Shown: positions 1 through 9,989 of the stretch, piece after piece
Layout of the letters: each line of letters opens with the position of its first letter
How positions within the stretch are numbered: the first letter of the stretch is position 1
From: Pseudoips prasinana
Lineage: Eukaryota > Arthropoda > Insecta > Lepidoptera > Nolidae
NCBI GenBank assembly: GCA_951640165.1
Contig: OX621260.1
Coordinates: 26,306,001 to 26,370,000, forward strand
DNA length: 64,000 nt
Reading direction: 5' to 3'
Notes under the pieces: generated by a model
What the model was told of the DNA's origin: nothing
What the model saw: the letters and a program-made list of their open reading frames with translations, nothing else
Database searches by the model: none
Position numbers and translations under genes: made by a program

Positions 1-599
1 ATTGCTATAAATAGGCTTCGTTTAGTTTTCTTTTAAAATACAAGAATCCTCCTAAATGGGAATCTATTGAGCCCACACTCGATCTAGACATTTGTTGCCC
101 ACGGTATCATAATATATTATTCTGAGAAATATTGTTTAGAAACATTAAGCAATTGGTTATTATAGTATTAATATTGCCAATCATATGTTTTAATTATGGT
201 AGTTCGGACATAGTACATCATTTATTGATATTATTTTACTATGCATATTACAATATCGATTTAGTTAAGCAAGGTTTGTTTGAAATTGTGGAAATAAATA
301 CCGAAAATATTTCATAAAACACAGTGAATATCACTCTGAGCGATATAGGACACAAATTATGATGTCTCTATTACTTTAGAGTTTGATAGTAGCGGTTGAT
401 TTTAAAGTGATTTTATGGGACTGCCGGTAAGCGATGAGTGAACCGCTTATCCCATTAAGAAGGGATTAAGAGCCTAATAAACCTAATTTCTGTAAAATGG
501 AACAAGAAAATTAGTTGTATATAAATATAGAATTTAGGTTTATATAAAAATATAATAAGTATATTTTTCCTATCGAATACTCGTTTGAGATTTGTGTAG
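1..599. other. AT-rich non-coding stretch
   Basis: No gene or known repeat is recognised here. It lies downstream (in transcription sense) of exon 2 of the minus-strand channel gene, so it should be intron. I looked on the minus strand for the expected third exon, which should carry a CC motif and a CF..NS motif, and did not find it. Confidence 0.5.
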
Positions 600-607
600 A
601 GTATAAG

Positions 608-900
608 GGTGTATTCCCAACCAGTAACACCACAACTAGTAACACTGTTACTGGATGGGAAAAAAATTCCCATCCAGTAACAGGTGTTACTGGATGCAAC
701 TTTTTTTGTGGCAACGAGTAACACTGTTACACTTAATTAAATATTGGTGTTACACGTTGGGAAAAATGTTCCCATCCAGTAACACCTGTTACTGGATGCA
801 ACTTTTTTTGTCGCAGCGAGTAACACTGTTACTCTCCATTAAATAATGGTGTTACACGTTGGGAAAAAAGTTCCCATCCTGTAACAGTGTTACTGGATGC
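608..900 (+). repeat. Left terminal inverted repeat with 102-bp sub-repeats
   Basis: Sub-repeat units beginning TTCCCATCC start at 667, 769 and 871, so the period is 102 bp. Each unit holds near-palindromes of the form AGTAACASTGTTACT, an A/T run and TTGTCGCAACGAG. The small ORFs across this arm are produced by the repeats and are not genes. Confidence 0.9.
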
Positions 901-1563
901 AACATTCATTGTCGCAACTTATAGCATTCTAAAGTACATGTTTCATTTGTGGTCATCAGATGCACATATGTCATAAGGAACAAAACATATCATGAGTTGC
1001 GGAAAAATGTTCTTTCGTTAATAAGTTTGATTAGCAGCGTTCAAATATTAATAGTTTTTGAATAATTGCCATATTCTATCGAACATTGGCGTGCTATATG
1101 TAGTTTGATTACAGTCGTTTTGAAATCGTTTCACATCAAACATAATGTCTCATAGACTTTTAATAGGAACTTACTATTACTTTCTTACTATGAATTTTAC
1201 TACTATTTACAATTATCCTACTACTCTCGGATACAACTTTTTGACAAATTTTAAGCAAATGTGACAATTTACATGTTAAATAAAACTGCTTGTCTAAAGC
1301 GTACTTCTGAACGAAAAAGGTTAAGTAAACGACTAAACGTCATCTATACCATTTCACAGCCCTTTGACATACATTCAGTTACAAAATATCGGGAATGGAT
1401 GATTTGTTTATGGCTCCAAATTCAAATTTTAGTTTTTTTTTGTTGTTAGATTGGCACAACTGTTTTCCATTTTGGCGCGGAGTTTGAGTTGCATCTGTTA
1501 TTTATATTAAATACAGTGCTGGTTTTAGTAATATCATATATAGTGTGTATTGCGAATTTCATA

Positions 1564-2409
1564 ATGGACAAAAATATCGAACAAAAAGTTTGTCTTAAAT
1601 TTTGCATCGCTAATGGAATTTCGGAGTCACTGAAAATGTTACAGAAGGCTTACGGTGAATCGACTTTGGGTATGAAACATGTTGCCGCTCGGCTAGTCCC
1701 AAAAGATCTGAATTTTCTCCAAAAACTCAATCGTATGAAAGTCGCTGAGGATATGGTAGAACGAATCAATACCGACCCAACATTCATGAAACGCATTGTT
1801 ACTGGTGACGAGACGTGGGTTTACGAGTTTGACATGCAAACTAGTCAACAAGCTTCGGAGTGGCGCCTTCCAACTGCACCGAAACCGAAAAAACCACGCC
1901 AAAGTCGATCAAAAGTCAAAGTCATGTTGACTGTTTTCTTTGACTATCGCGGTGTTGTGCATTCTGAATTCTTACCGGAAGGTCGAACGGTAAATAAAGA
2001 ATATTATTTGAGCGTTATGCGGCGTTTAAGAGAGCAAATTACACGAAAAAGGCACGATTTGTGGAAAGAAAATTCTTGGATTTTCCACCACGATAATGCG
2101 CCTTCGCACAAGGCCATCATTGAGAACGAATTTTTGACCGAACACTCAACAAATACCATCCAGCAACCAACATATTCACCAGATATGGCTCCAGCTGACT
2201 TCTTTCTTTTTCCTAAACTCAAATTACTACTTCGTGGTACCCGTTTTCAATCGGTAGAAGACATAAAGGAGAATTCACGGCGAGAACTGAACTCAATTCC
2301 GAAAGCAGCGTTTAAAAAATGTTTTGATGAATCGATTATTCGTTGGCGTAAGTGTATCGTTTCTGAAGGAGCATACTTTGATGGTGATAAAATAAATTTG
2401 GATGAATAA
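1564..2409 (+). pseudogene. Mariner transposase with in-frame loss of most of the DNA-binding domain
   Basis: A 281-residue open frame from ATG 1564. All three catalytic aspartates of the mariner DD34D triad are present: D82 in GDETW, D177 in HHDNAPSH and D212 in the SPDMAPADF motif, 35 residues apart for the last pair. Typical mariner transposases are about 345 residues. Here the N-terminal helix (IEQKVCLKFC, GISESLKMLQKAYGES) runs straight into the GMKHVAARLVPKDLN segment, so roughly 70-80 residues of the second helix-turn-helix and linker are missing without a frameshift. The frame also continues upstream to 1489, but that N-terminus is not mariner-like. A possible right end lies near 2441-2466 (GTACTTTCTTGACAGAGTAG). 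DNA binding should be impaired, so I call it non-functional for autonomous transposition. Confidence 0.88.
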
Positions 2410-2747
2410 CAAACATTTTGTATATTATTGATCTTTTCCCGGTACTTTCTTGACAGAGTAGTATGTCAAATATTTTTTTTAAGTGCATACTAAATTGTTT
2501 TTTACAACTGTAAAGTTACTTTTTCAGGGGCTAATTTCCTAGCTTCGCTGAAAGGTATATGTTATGGCTGGAGTCCCATAGATATATGAAACATCTCCTT
2601 TATAGGTTACAAAAATATTTCATCATTGCCATTGTAAAAAACACACTTTATAAAAAAACTGCGTCTTTGTAGTGGCAACATTATGCAAACAATACAAACT
2701 TGGTCTCGCTTATTGTGAGTTCGATACCAACGTGGTACAAAAATCAT

Positions 2748-3038
2748 GCATCCAGTAACACTGTTACCGGATGGGAACTTTTTTCCCAACGTCTAACACC
2801 AATATTTAATGAAGTGTAACAGTGTTACTCGTTGCGACAAAAAAAGTTGCATCCAGTAACACTGTTACTGGATGGGAACATTTTTCCCAACGTGTAACAC
2901 CATTATTTAATTAAGTGTAACAGTGTTACTCGTTGCGACAAAAAAAGTTGCATCCAGTAACACTGTTACTGGATGGGAATATTTTTCCCAACCAGTAACA
3001 GTGTTACAGGTTGTAGTGTTACTGGTTGGGAATACACC
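2748..3038 (-). repeat. Right terminal inverted repeat with 102-bp sub-repeats
   Basis: This is the reverse complement of 608-900 with scattered mismatches. It has the same ~102-bp periodicity (GGGAA marks near 2773, 2874 and 2975). The outermost bases GGGAATACACC at 3028-3038 mirror the left tip exactly. Confidence 0.9.
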
Positions 3039-3155
3039 AGTATAAGACAGTCCGAAACACTACCTCTCCCAAGTGAAGGTTGCACGACATCCTCGCGTCG
3101 TGCTGACGTAACTACTTGACATGAGTATATAAAGTGGTGTCTAGATGTATCTTAC

Positions 3156-3362
3156 AGATTCCTTGCAAGTTCCGTAACAGCTTTTTTGCTTATTCTGTTG
3201 TTAGTGCAAAGTCCAACAGCTGGGAATATTATTTTGCTGACGGAGACTCCCTCCGGCATCTGCGTGGTCACCAGGGGCGCGCTGTAGTACTTGTCAAACG
3301 TCATCCACACTAACGCCACGGAGGAGATCAGCCCGATGATCAAGATCAGTATCCAAAGTATT
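3156..3362 (-). CDS. DEG/ENaC (pickpocket-type) channel subunit, coding exon 2
   Basis: Read on the minus strand, this exon follows an acceptor ending TACAG and stops at a CT/GTAAGA donor. It completes an Arg codon and then encodes ILWILILIIGLISS, the first transmembrane helix, followed by the YYSAPLVTT segment and a FPAVGLCTNNRI motif. These are the classical landmarks after TM1 of amiloride-sensitive sodium channels (PF00858 family). It carries 68 full codons and leaves in phase 2. The matching exon of the plus-strand gene (37260-37454) uses the same entry and exit phases, so the two genes are paralogous. Remaining exons (extracellular domain and TM2) must lie left of the window. Apparent start and stop codons in the raw ORF belong to the flanking intron. 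Confidence 0.9.
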
Positions 3363-4167
3363 CTGTACATAACGAAAACACTTTATAAACTTAATGATAA
3401 AAAAATGGAAGTAAATATTAAATAGCGCCAAATCTGAAATCAATGTAGCTTTTTGTGTGTTTGTGTTTGTCTTTATTATTATTATGTAAATTCATATTTC
3501 ATTTGACATATAGTAATAGAATTTTAATGTATCGCAATCATAATCTTTAGTTCTTAAGTATAAATTATAAGCGCTTTGGTGTTAACTGTAAGCTTATATT
3601 TTTGTCAATAAATAAATGATTAAATAAATGATAAGTTTGGCACCAATTTGTGTTTATGTTCTGGATGTGGCATCGTATCTTCTAGTCTTATGAATGATGT
3701 TTTTCCTCTAAAACTTATTTTAATCTTAACGCTTGATGTCTATGTTTTATAAATCAGTTAAAGTCGGAGTTGAACACATTATTTTATTTAAAGCAACAAA
3801 AATACTTTTCTAATATTTTGATGTATTGTTTACTATTTTTATATTTGCTAGTATACTCGTCTGTTATATTATTACCTAATATGTTCATAGGGTTACAGAT
3901 ATAATCTAAAGTGAAGCTGGTCTCCAACAGATTTAATGTGTGTGTTAGACAACTTACTCGCGCGCAATCGCTTTAGAGAGGTCGGTAAAACGTGTTCATT
4001 CAGTGGTTATAAGTTAGTATATCCTAAAATTCTTATATATTCTGTGTGTTAGCAACAAAGGTTAAACAATACTTAGACACTGAAACTTTTACGTCAATGG
4101 TCTCAGTGGCGCCGCGTTATGAAGAGATAATATAAGTGCCGTATTTATAAATCACTCAGTCTAACTA

Positions 4168-4295
4168 AGATCGCAGCTATCATCATCATATCAGCCGAAA
4201 GACGTCTACTGCTGGGCAAATACCTCTACAAATGCCGGTCTTGAGCTTCCCGAGACCCTTCCAGGATCATCGGTCCACCTTGTAGTTCGCAGCCA
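4168..4295 (-). mobile_element. RTE-type LINE 3' tail fragment
   Basis: The reverse complement reads as the shared 3' end of RTE-type LINEs and their SINEs in this window: the phrase CAGCAGTAGACGTCTTTCGG followed by GCTGATATGATGATGATG. The same tail occurs at 6395-6460, 41345-41400 and 42690-42735. Confidence 0.7.
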
Positions 4296-6218
4296 TGCTA
4301 AGTTGATATTTAAGGGACGATACGGTTTCCAGATACGGATCAAAGTTAGCCATCAGACCCATATGGAGAATTCTGATTTCTGCGATTCGCAGATCCTTTC
4401 CTCATCTCTTGCACATTTTTTTAACGGGACTAGTCCCTCCCTGGTACACAATGAAATTACACTGAGCGGTGAGGCTCAGGCATGTCCCGGGGATTGGCTA
4501 TAACTGTCTTGGATCCCGCAACGAATTAAATCAGAAAGAAAAAGGGAGGAATTAGAAAATGAATAGTTCCACTTCCCTCCAGAGCAAAGCGGGAGACAGA
4601 ATGATGTAAAGAGGCTATAGCCTCACAAAACGAGAGAATTGCAACTAGAGAAGCCAGCTGCAAAAGCACCCAGGATCAATTTAAGGGTTCTAATTGAGTT
4701 GATTCCAATAGTAGGTAAGGCAAAAGTGCTTAATCGCACGGAAGTTGTTCCTTGTTGTTACAAGATCCGCATAATAAACTACTCCACATATTGGTTGCAA
4801 ACTGTTTAACATAATATCACGCTGATTTTGCTAGAGATCATACTCCCAAAGAATGTGGTGAGCACTATGTTCATATTCGTTACTGGAAGTTGAGCACAGA
4901 CAGATTGGTGAAGATACTAATTGGAAACTAAACAATTTACTTTTAAAATTGCCGTGACCGGTAGAAATTGGGCAACACAATGGTCTATGATTAGCCAAGT
5001 TTTATTTAACCGTTCGCGTACGTCCGGTAAGAATTGGTGCAGATGGCGACCCTTGGTTGAGGTGTTCCATCTACATTGCCATTCATTTAGTAGTTCGTCA
5101 TTTAAGTTAGCTATTGGCATAAATAGCCTGGTTACTTTAGTACGGTCGTCTCTCTCTCTCTCTCTCTCAATCTCTTGCCCATGTGTGGTGGAAGAGTTTT
5201 TATGGATATTTAAATTTGACAAGGTTGGTGAAACAACGCAGAAGTCCGAACTTTGATGGCCCACATGACGACATGGTTGATGGCAGCAGATAGCAGTGAT
5301 ATTTTATGTCAATCATATAGCATGTCATTCTGTTCGATCATCTGATTTATTGTAATAATATATTTTGTAATTTCATTTGGCTAGGTTTTCATGCCCGCTT
5401 GTTTGTGGTCTCACTGAGCAGTAGACTAGATAGATCGCAGCATCTTGAGTAAATGTTAAGCAGTACATTTGCGGTACCCGCAACAAAATAGTGATGTAAT
5501 AAAACATTTCCACTGGGCAATAATTGCGGCCAGAATATGTAACTTTACTTAATGACCACGAGTTGAACAAGTTCAAGATCAGTTTATGTTGACCTCAGCA
5601 GCAATATAACACGTCGGTAAGCGTGAGTAATTATTACATAACCAGCCCAGCAGATCTTAGACCTTGTCCGGTAAATGGTGACGGTATAAATAAACCAAAA
5701 TTATCCACACTTCAGTCAGGAAGAGCATACAGCATACATAACATCAGGAGCCTGCAATTTACCTTTAGTGTTAAGCAATTGAGCAAAGCGAATCGAAGGA
5801 TTCGTTATAGCTAGAGATCACGCTAATTAGCCATAGTGCGGGATTTTACTGTTGGGTGGAAAATATATATACAGATATTCAATTCGAATGGCTTATATTC
5901 CAGCAAACGAAGCTGATGGCTACTACAAACTTTCACTAAAATGATTTATGACTATACTTCAACAATTATGTTTAAGACTAGACTGCTGATTTAAAAATGG
6001 TTCTTATAGAAACAAAGGTTTGGGTTTATTTTTACGTATCGATTGTTTCTAAAAGTATCCCGTTTCGTACCTAAATATATTTTGGACTGAGAAATAACTC
6101 AGTTCAAAATTGTGACACAATCGTACTGTTTTCGAATAGTACCTAAATTACGCAAAGTTCTTTCTTCGATAGTTGTTGTATGGGTTGTAACATAACATAC
6201 TATATTACAAACCAATAA

Positions 6219-6470
6219 AGTTGTGTCTGACGGCTGTGTGGCTGGTGGCCATAAAGAATGACCATGACGTCGAAGTCATCCCGAGGGAATATAAGTATAT
6301 ACCAGAGAACGGCCAGCAGTGCTCTCCTGAGTACCATTTTTATCTTACTGCGATCGCCAGCCCGTCAGCCAAGAATGGCGATTATGGCAGATGAAAAAAA
6401 GGGAGAGGCCTTTGTCCAGTAGTGGGCGTCTTTCGGCTGATATGATGATGATGATGAAAGTTGTGGTGCT
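6219..6470 (+). mobile_element. SINE with RTE-like 3' tail
   Basis: The body (GAAGTCATCCCGAGGGAATA, then CTGCGATCGCCAGCCCGTC) recurs at 42520-42735 (+) and, in part, at 55400-55535 (-). It ends with the RTE-type tail GGCCTTTGTCCAGTAGTGGG and an ATG triplet run. It ends about 60 bp from the donor of exon 1 of the minus-strand channel gene. Confidence 0.75.
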
Positions 6471-6528
6471 ATATGTTCACAAAGAGCCGCTTGGAAGGAA
6501 GCGGCTATTATGTAAGGTCATGGCTTAC

Positions 6529-6716
6529 CTTTCTATATACGGCGTATCATCGTCAACCAAATGCTTTAGTCCCCCTATAGAAGACTCCTCGCAGTATTCC
6601 TTAGAGACAGTCTTTACACTCGCTCTCAATATTTCCAGTTTGTTCGGCGCCGGAGCTTTCCTGCGCAGACGTCGCCGATATGAGAACTCATAAGAACTTC
6701 GTGACACTTCGTCCAT
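6529..6716 (-). CDS. DEG/ENaC (pickpocket-type) channel subunit, coding exon 1
   Basis: The ATG is at 6716-6714 and the exon ends at 6529 before a GTAAGCC donor. It gives 62 codons plus two bases of an Arg codon. The N-terminus is basic (YRRRLRRKAP). It ends with KEYCEESSIGGLKHL and YIER, the conserved cytoplasmic segment before TM1 in DEG/ENaC channels (the His-Gly-like gating motif region appears as SSIGG, and ER precedes the IxW of TM1). Joining to 3362 restores the reading frame: AG plus A makes Arg, then ILW. The predicted channel subunit would sit in the plasma membrane of sensory or epithelial cells, as known for insect pickpocket proteins. No promoter was identified. Confidence 0.9.
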
Positions 6717-7102
6717 TGTGGTTAGACTAGTATCTACTGCAGACAGACATACGACAAGTCTTTTTAAAATGTATTGTTGTTTTGTGGGAAAGTAAATAGC
6801 GGTAGTTAAATATTCTATTTAACGATAACATCGAAGTTTGATGTGAGGTTAATTACTGTGATTGATCGATTCTTCTCATGCCCCAATTATTAGTGACCAT
6901 TGATTCGAAAAAGATATTAATAATTTATTACTAGTAATCTAAAAGTATTTTACATGAATACATTTAATAGTACCATTTTTTGGAATACCTACGAGTGCGA
7001 AAGCTTCTTCGAAAACCTTTCAACGACATCTCTATACTGCGACGCCTTGTTTAGTCAAAGTGGCATCCGAAGCTTGTTTAATTTTATTATTAAATGGCAC
7101 AA

Positions 7103-7345
7103 CACGTTTTTAGGGTTCCGTGCCCAAAGCGTAAAACGGGACCCTATTAGTAAGACTTCGCTGTCTGTCTGTCTGTCACCAGGCTGTATCTCCTGAACCG
7201 TGATAGTTGGACAGTTGAAATTTTCACAGATGATGTATTTCTGTTGCCGCCATAACAAAAAATATATAAAAAACAAAATAAAATAAATATTTAAGGGGGC
7301 TCCCATACAACAAACGTGAATTTTTTGCTCGTTTTTCCACTAATT
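7103..7345 (+). repeat. Interspersed repeat, GGGTTCCGT family, copy 1
   Basis: Begins TTTAGGGTTCCGTGCCCAAA, contains a CTGT run and CACCAGGCTGTATCTC, and ends near TTTTTTGCTCGTTTTT. A close copy lies at 18745-18970. Pieces at 50868-50925 and 52580-52680 have the same ends. Confidence 0.75.
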
Positions 7346-7739
7346 AATCCACTAATTAATCAGTATGCCATTTCCGCGCTTCGATTTTTCTATAATAACA
7401 GTGTCAGTTATTTTTATAATTAAGAATTATTATAATCAATTATGTATATAGTGATCTTTACTATAACACCAAACGACTAACAGTATAAAATTACAATAAG
7501 GTTTCATTATATTGTCTGTCATTAAAAATATTTATCTACCCACTTACCTTATCTTTATAGAACCCTCACAGCAAGCTCAAGCGCATGATATATTAATTAT
7601 AGCAAAAAACGCATTCCTTTATTGCTGCGGAACTTAGCACAGGCTACGCGTAAAGAATTGTAAAAATAAATGTTATAGTTTTGAAAAAGGTAATCGCTGT
7701 ATTTACTTATAAGCTACCCCAATCTGTCAAATTTCCCCT

Positions 7740-7925
7740 ACAAATAAAATAAAAAAGGTTTTTATTCACGTAGACTTTAAAAAAGCGCTTGTAAATAGTC
7801 AGAACATGTTTGTAGTAATATAGTTGTATACATTAGATATTATTTCTAGTAACATAGATATTTAGGTACATATTGTATGAAAACATTTATAAAATTTATT
7901 TGATTACAGCAATGATATTTAGCTA
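7740..7925 (+). repeat. Interspersed repeat (GGTTTTTATTCACGTAGAC family)
   Basis: Nearly the same sequence occurs at 47130-47300 in the same orientation, and a diverged inverted copy lies at 24305-24420. The shared core is AAAAAAGCGCTTGTAAATAG followed by AGATATTTAGGTACA. Just before it, at 7710-7740, is a copy of the end of the MITE described at 44582-44720. Confidence 0.7.
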
Positions 7926-8019
7926 GCTCGTATCAAGTTATTGTCAAGAGATTATGTTTAATTATCTAGTTTAAGTCTAAAATTTTTACTACATATTGTC
8001 AATGGTTCTGTCTACATTA

Positions 8020-8170
8020 AAGGTATTATTATTATGACGGACCTTGTGTTAATAACGACGGTCGCGCTTTAATGCTACCACCGGATCCAATGCGCCCCAA
8101 CTGAGAAGACCCAGCGAAACAAACTCAGTGGGTTCATCTACTACCGGTTTCAACACGACCCAGTTGAGAC
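8020..8170 (-). repeat. Interspersed repeat (GGATCCGGTGGTAGCATT family)
   Basis: The reverse complement contains TTTGTTTCGCTGGGTCTTCT and GGATCCGGTGGTAGCATTAA, also found at 23486-23550 and 24835-24905 on the plus strand. It adjoins the truncated end of the LINE at 8399, so it may mark the sequence that replaced the rest of that LINE. Confidence 0.65.
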
Positions 8171-8398
8171 GGTCCGGCGAAACATACTCAAGCGGGCATG
8201 AACACGGGATTTGGTCCAATTAGAGTAATTATTTAGTAGGCAAACACAATATATGCTCGATCGGTTGTCTGAATGCTTATTATTTTAGATTATATTTAGG
8301 TATACAAAAGAAAAACTTCGAAACAATAACATTATTCATTTTGAGACAGAGTCAATAATTTTAAATTAAGTATATGATAGCAATCATTTACAGATAGT

Positions 8399-8548
8399 TC
8401 ACATAACACATTTATATAAAACAATTGAACAAAGAATATCTATTTCATATTTTTCATTAATAAGTTCTATGTCTAGAATTTTGCTAGAGAAGCGGTTTAT
8501 ATTTTGATGTGATAGAATTAGAAAGTTATCACACTTCTCTATTATCAT
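8399..8548 (-). pseudogene. LINE ORF2 start (endonuclease N-terminus), truncated
   Basis: ATG 8548 lies five bases after the ORF1 stop. The frame reads NFLILSHQNINRFSSKI and then EIDILC, matching the start of APE-type endonucleases of Jockey/CR1-group LINEs (LNVQSLRNK-like, followed by IDILC). It is open for 49 codons, but the expected TE..L continuation is replaced by unrelated residues and a stop. All later endonuclease and reverse-transcriptase parts are absent. Confidence 0.75.
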
Positions 8549-8550
8549 GC

Positions 8551-9954
8551 TTACATGTTTAAACTACTAACTAAATTGATTTTAATAACATTACTAAAAG
8601 ATGGTATAAAAAGTGACTTCGTCATACTACTTATGACTGAGTTAATATGTGCCGCTACTAAAGTTGCAAGTATGTTCAAAAATTTTCTTGAGACAGTAAC
8701 TGTACTCATGGTTACCCTACAAGAATCTATAAAACTATTTGTGTCCAAAAATATAAATTTATTACTATAATGGCTAACCAAAAACTGTAGGTGCATATTT
8801 AGCTTGTGGATATAATTATTTGTACTATCAGGCACATTGGACACATAGGGGAAGGCACACAATATTATCTTATTACAGTCTAATTCTAACATCTTAGTGA
8901 AACTATCTGTAATGTCTTTTTTCTTTAAGTTCTTACAATTTCCTACCATTAGAGTTATACATGATTTGGCACTGTGTTTATTCTGAATTAATTTATCTAT
9001 TATATCTTTATAATGTAGTCCTGGCATACAATAGTTGACAAAGGAACAACTCAGCTTATTACAAAGCAAGGTACCAAGGCCCTTACCCATTTCATCGGAA
9101 TACAGTATGGAGCTATGTTTAGTATTGTCATTTTGTGGAGTTACTGGTGACTCTGATCCCAGCTGTGTGTATGACTCCACTACTGCATTACTGGTGTTAA
9201 CCGGTTCCAATGTCCTATTGCTTTCAGGATTACACTTTCCAGCCAGCAATTGCATTTCATTTTTGTATGACTGGAAACTGTGATATGAGATTGCTAGGGA
9301 CTTCTCAAGAGTTTTTATCTCAGAAAGCAAATACTGAGTATCTTTTTCATAATTTAGTTTGCTATCCTCTAATTTAATTTCATAATTTTTTAATTTGTTT
9401 AATAATGCCCTACGTTCTTTACTTAGTTCAAGTATGTATTGTTTTAGCTTGTCACTACTTACGGAATTAACGCTTGGCTGGCAGTCTACACAGTCATCGC
9501 CAGTCAAATCAATGGTCACCGTTGTATTAATAGGGAGATCCACCGGACTACAACTGGCCAACTCGTCATACAAGCTCTGATTAATGGAAGCTACTGGACA
9601 AGTTGTGTTTTTTACATAATTTGACAACTTCTCATTACAATTAATTAATTCTAATTCAAGATCTCTAATTTTGAACAGTGCTTCTTCATATAACACTCTA
9701 CACTTATCAAAAGACTCTGTCTCCGCATGCAGTCTGTCTCGCTCTTCAATAGTAGACTCTAGTTGGTGGTTGAGTTTCACAAGTTCTCTTTTCAGTGATG
9801 TGTTACTATCAATGACCCTTATTATCTCTACCTCATTCTCCTCACGCTCCTGTTCAAGTTTATGACACTGATCTTGGTATGTCTGTAAGTCCTTGAGAGC
9901 TGATTTCAACTTATGTTCAGCTACTTGAGTTGCAGCCATGCTTCGGGTCTGCAT
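8551..9954 (-). CDS. LINE ORF1 protein: coiled coils plus degenerate SGNH-like domain
   Basis: The open frame extends up to 9987, but I prefer Met at 9954 (MQTRSMAATQ), giving 467 residues. Residues ~10-110 and ~170-240 are heptad-rich coiled coils (for example LKRELVKLNHQLES and LLSEIKTLEKSL). The last ~170 residues resemble the SGNH/esterase domain of CR1/L2-type ORF1 proteins: a SDEMGKGLGTLL stretch where GDS would be, MPGLHYKDIID, LMVGNCKNL where the block III G.N would be, and IFLDTNSFID. The catalytic GDS serine block is degenerate. ORF1 proteins of this type bind RNA and form the LINE particle. An ORF2 start follows on the same strand, which supports a transposon origin over a host gene. 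The frame is fully open, so it inserted recently or is under selection. Confidence 0.75.
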   Translation of the reverse strand: MQTRSMAATQVAEHKLKSALKDLQTYQDQCHKLEQEREENEVEIIRVIDSNTSLKRELVKLNHQLESTIEERDRLHAETESFDKCRVLYEEALFKIRDLELELINCNEKLSNYVKNTTCPVASINQSLYDELASCSPVDLPINTTVTIDLTGDDCVDCQPSVNSVSSDKLKQYILELSKERRALLNKLKNYEIKLEDSKLNYEKDTQYLLSEIKTLEKSLAISYHSFQSYKNEMQLLAGKCNPESNRTLEPVNTSNAVVESYTQLGSESPVTPQNDNTKHSSILYSDEMGKGLGTLLCNKLSCSFVNYCMPGLHYKDIIDKLIQNKHSAKSCITLMVGNCKNLKKKDITDSFTKMLELDCNKIILCAFPYVSNVPDSTNNYIHKLNMHLQFLVSHYSNKFIFLDTNSFIDSCRVTMSTVTVSRKFLNILATLVAAHINSVISSMTKSLFIPSFSNVIKINLVSSLNM

Positions 9955-9989
9955 GATGTGAGGTGAATGAGGATGGGCTGAAAACAAAG

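Larger units (their letters stand above)
608..3038. mobile_element. Foldback-type DNA transposon with long composite inverted ends
   Basis: The 2431-bp element starts GGTGTATTCCCAACCAGTAA and ends with its reverse complement. It is bordered by an exact 8-bp direct repeat AGTATAAG at 600-607 and 3039-3046, which I read as the target-site duplication. Each end is ~290 bp and is made of 102-bp sub-repeats. No transposase of its own is visible; the only coding remnant is a defective mariner (1564-2409), probably a nested passenger. Long sub-repeated inverted ends are the hallmark of Foldback/Galileo-like elements. An 8-bp duplication is typical of the hAT and P superfamilies. Superfamily placement is therefore open. 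The element lies in an intron of the minus-strand DEG/ENaC gene. Confidence 0.85.
3363..6528 (-). other. Intron 1 of the minus-strand DEG/ENaC gene
   Basis: About 3.2 kb between the two recognised exons. It holds an RTE-type LINE tail (4168-4295), a CT microsatellite (5149-5168) and a SINE (6219-6470). I see no coding sequence in the rest, including the overlapping ORFs at 4917-5264, which are crossed by the microsatellite. Confidence 0.7.
6717..8398. other. Intergenic, repeat-rich; no gene seen
   Basis: Upstream side of the minus-strand channel gene. It carries three interspersed repeats, listed separately, and otherwise AT-rich sequence. No core promoter motif stands out above the AT background. 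Confidence 0.5.

Noticed and set aside
655..846. Repeat-spaced array that might suggest a CRISPR or a small protein
   Set aside because: The units are 102 bp, inverted at the other end of the element, without unique spacers, in a eukaryotic genome. The ORF is made of the repeat itself.
1200..1250. Left end of the mariner element near CTACTCTCGG
   Set aside because: Only about eight bases agree with the inverted candidate right end near 2466, so the left boundary cannot be supported.
5149..5256. 115- and 111-codon overlapping ORFs on opposite strands (4917-5264)
   Set aside because: Both cross the CT microsatellite and neither has a recognisable domain. They lie within an intron.
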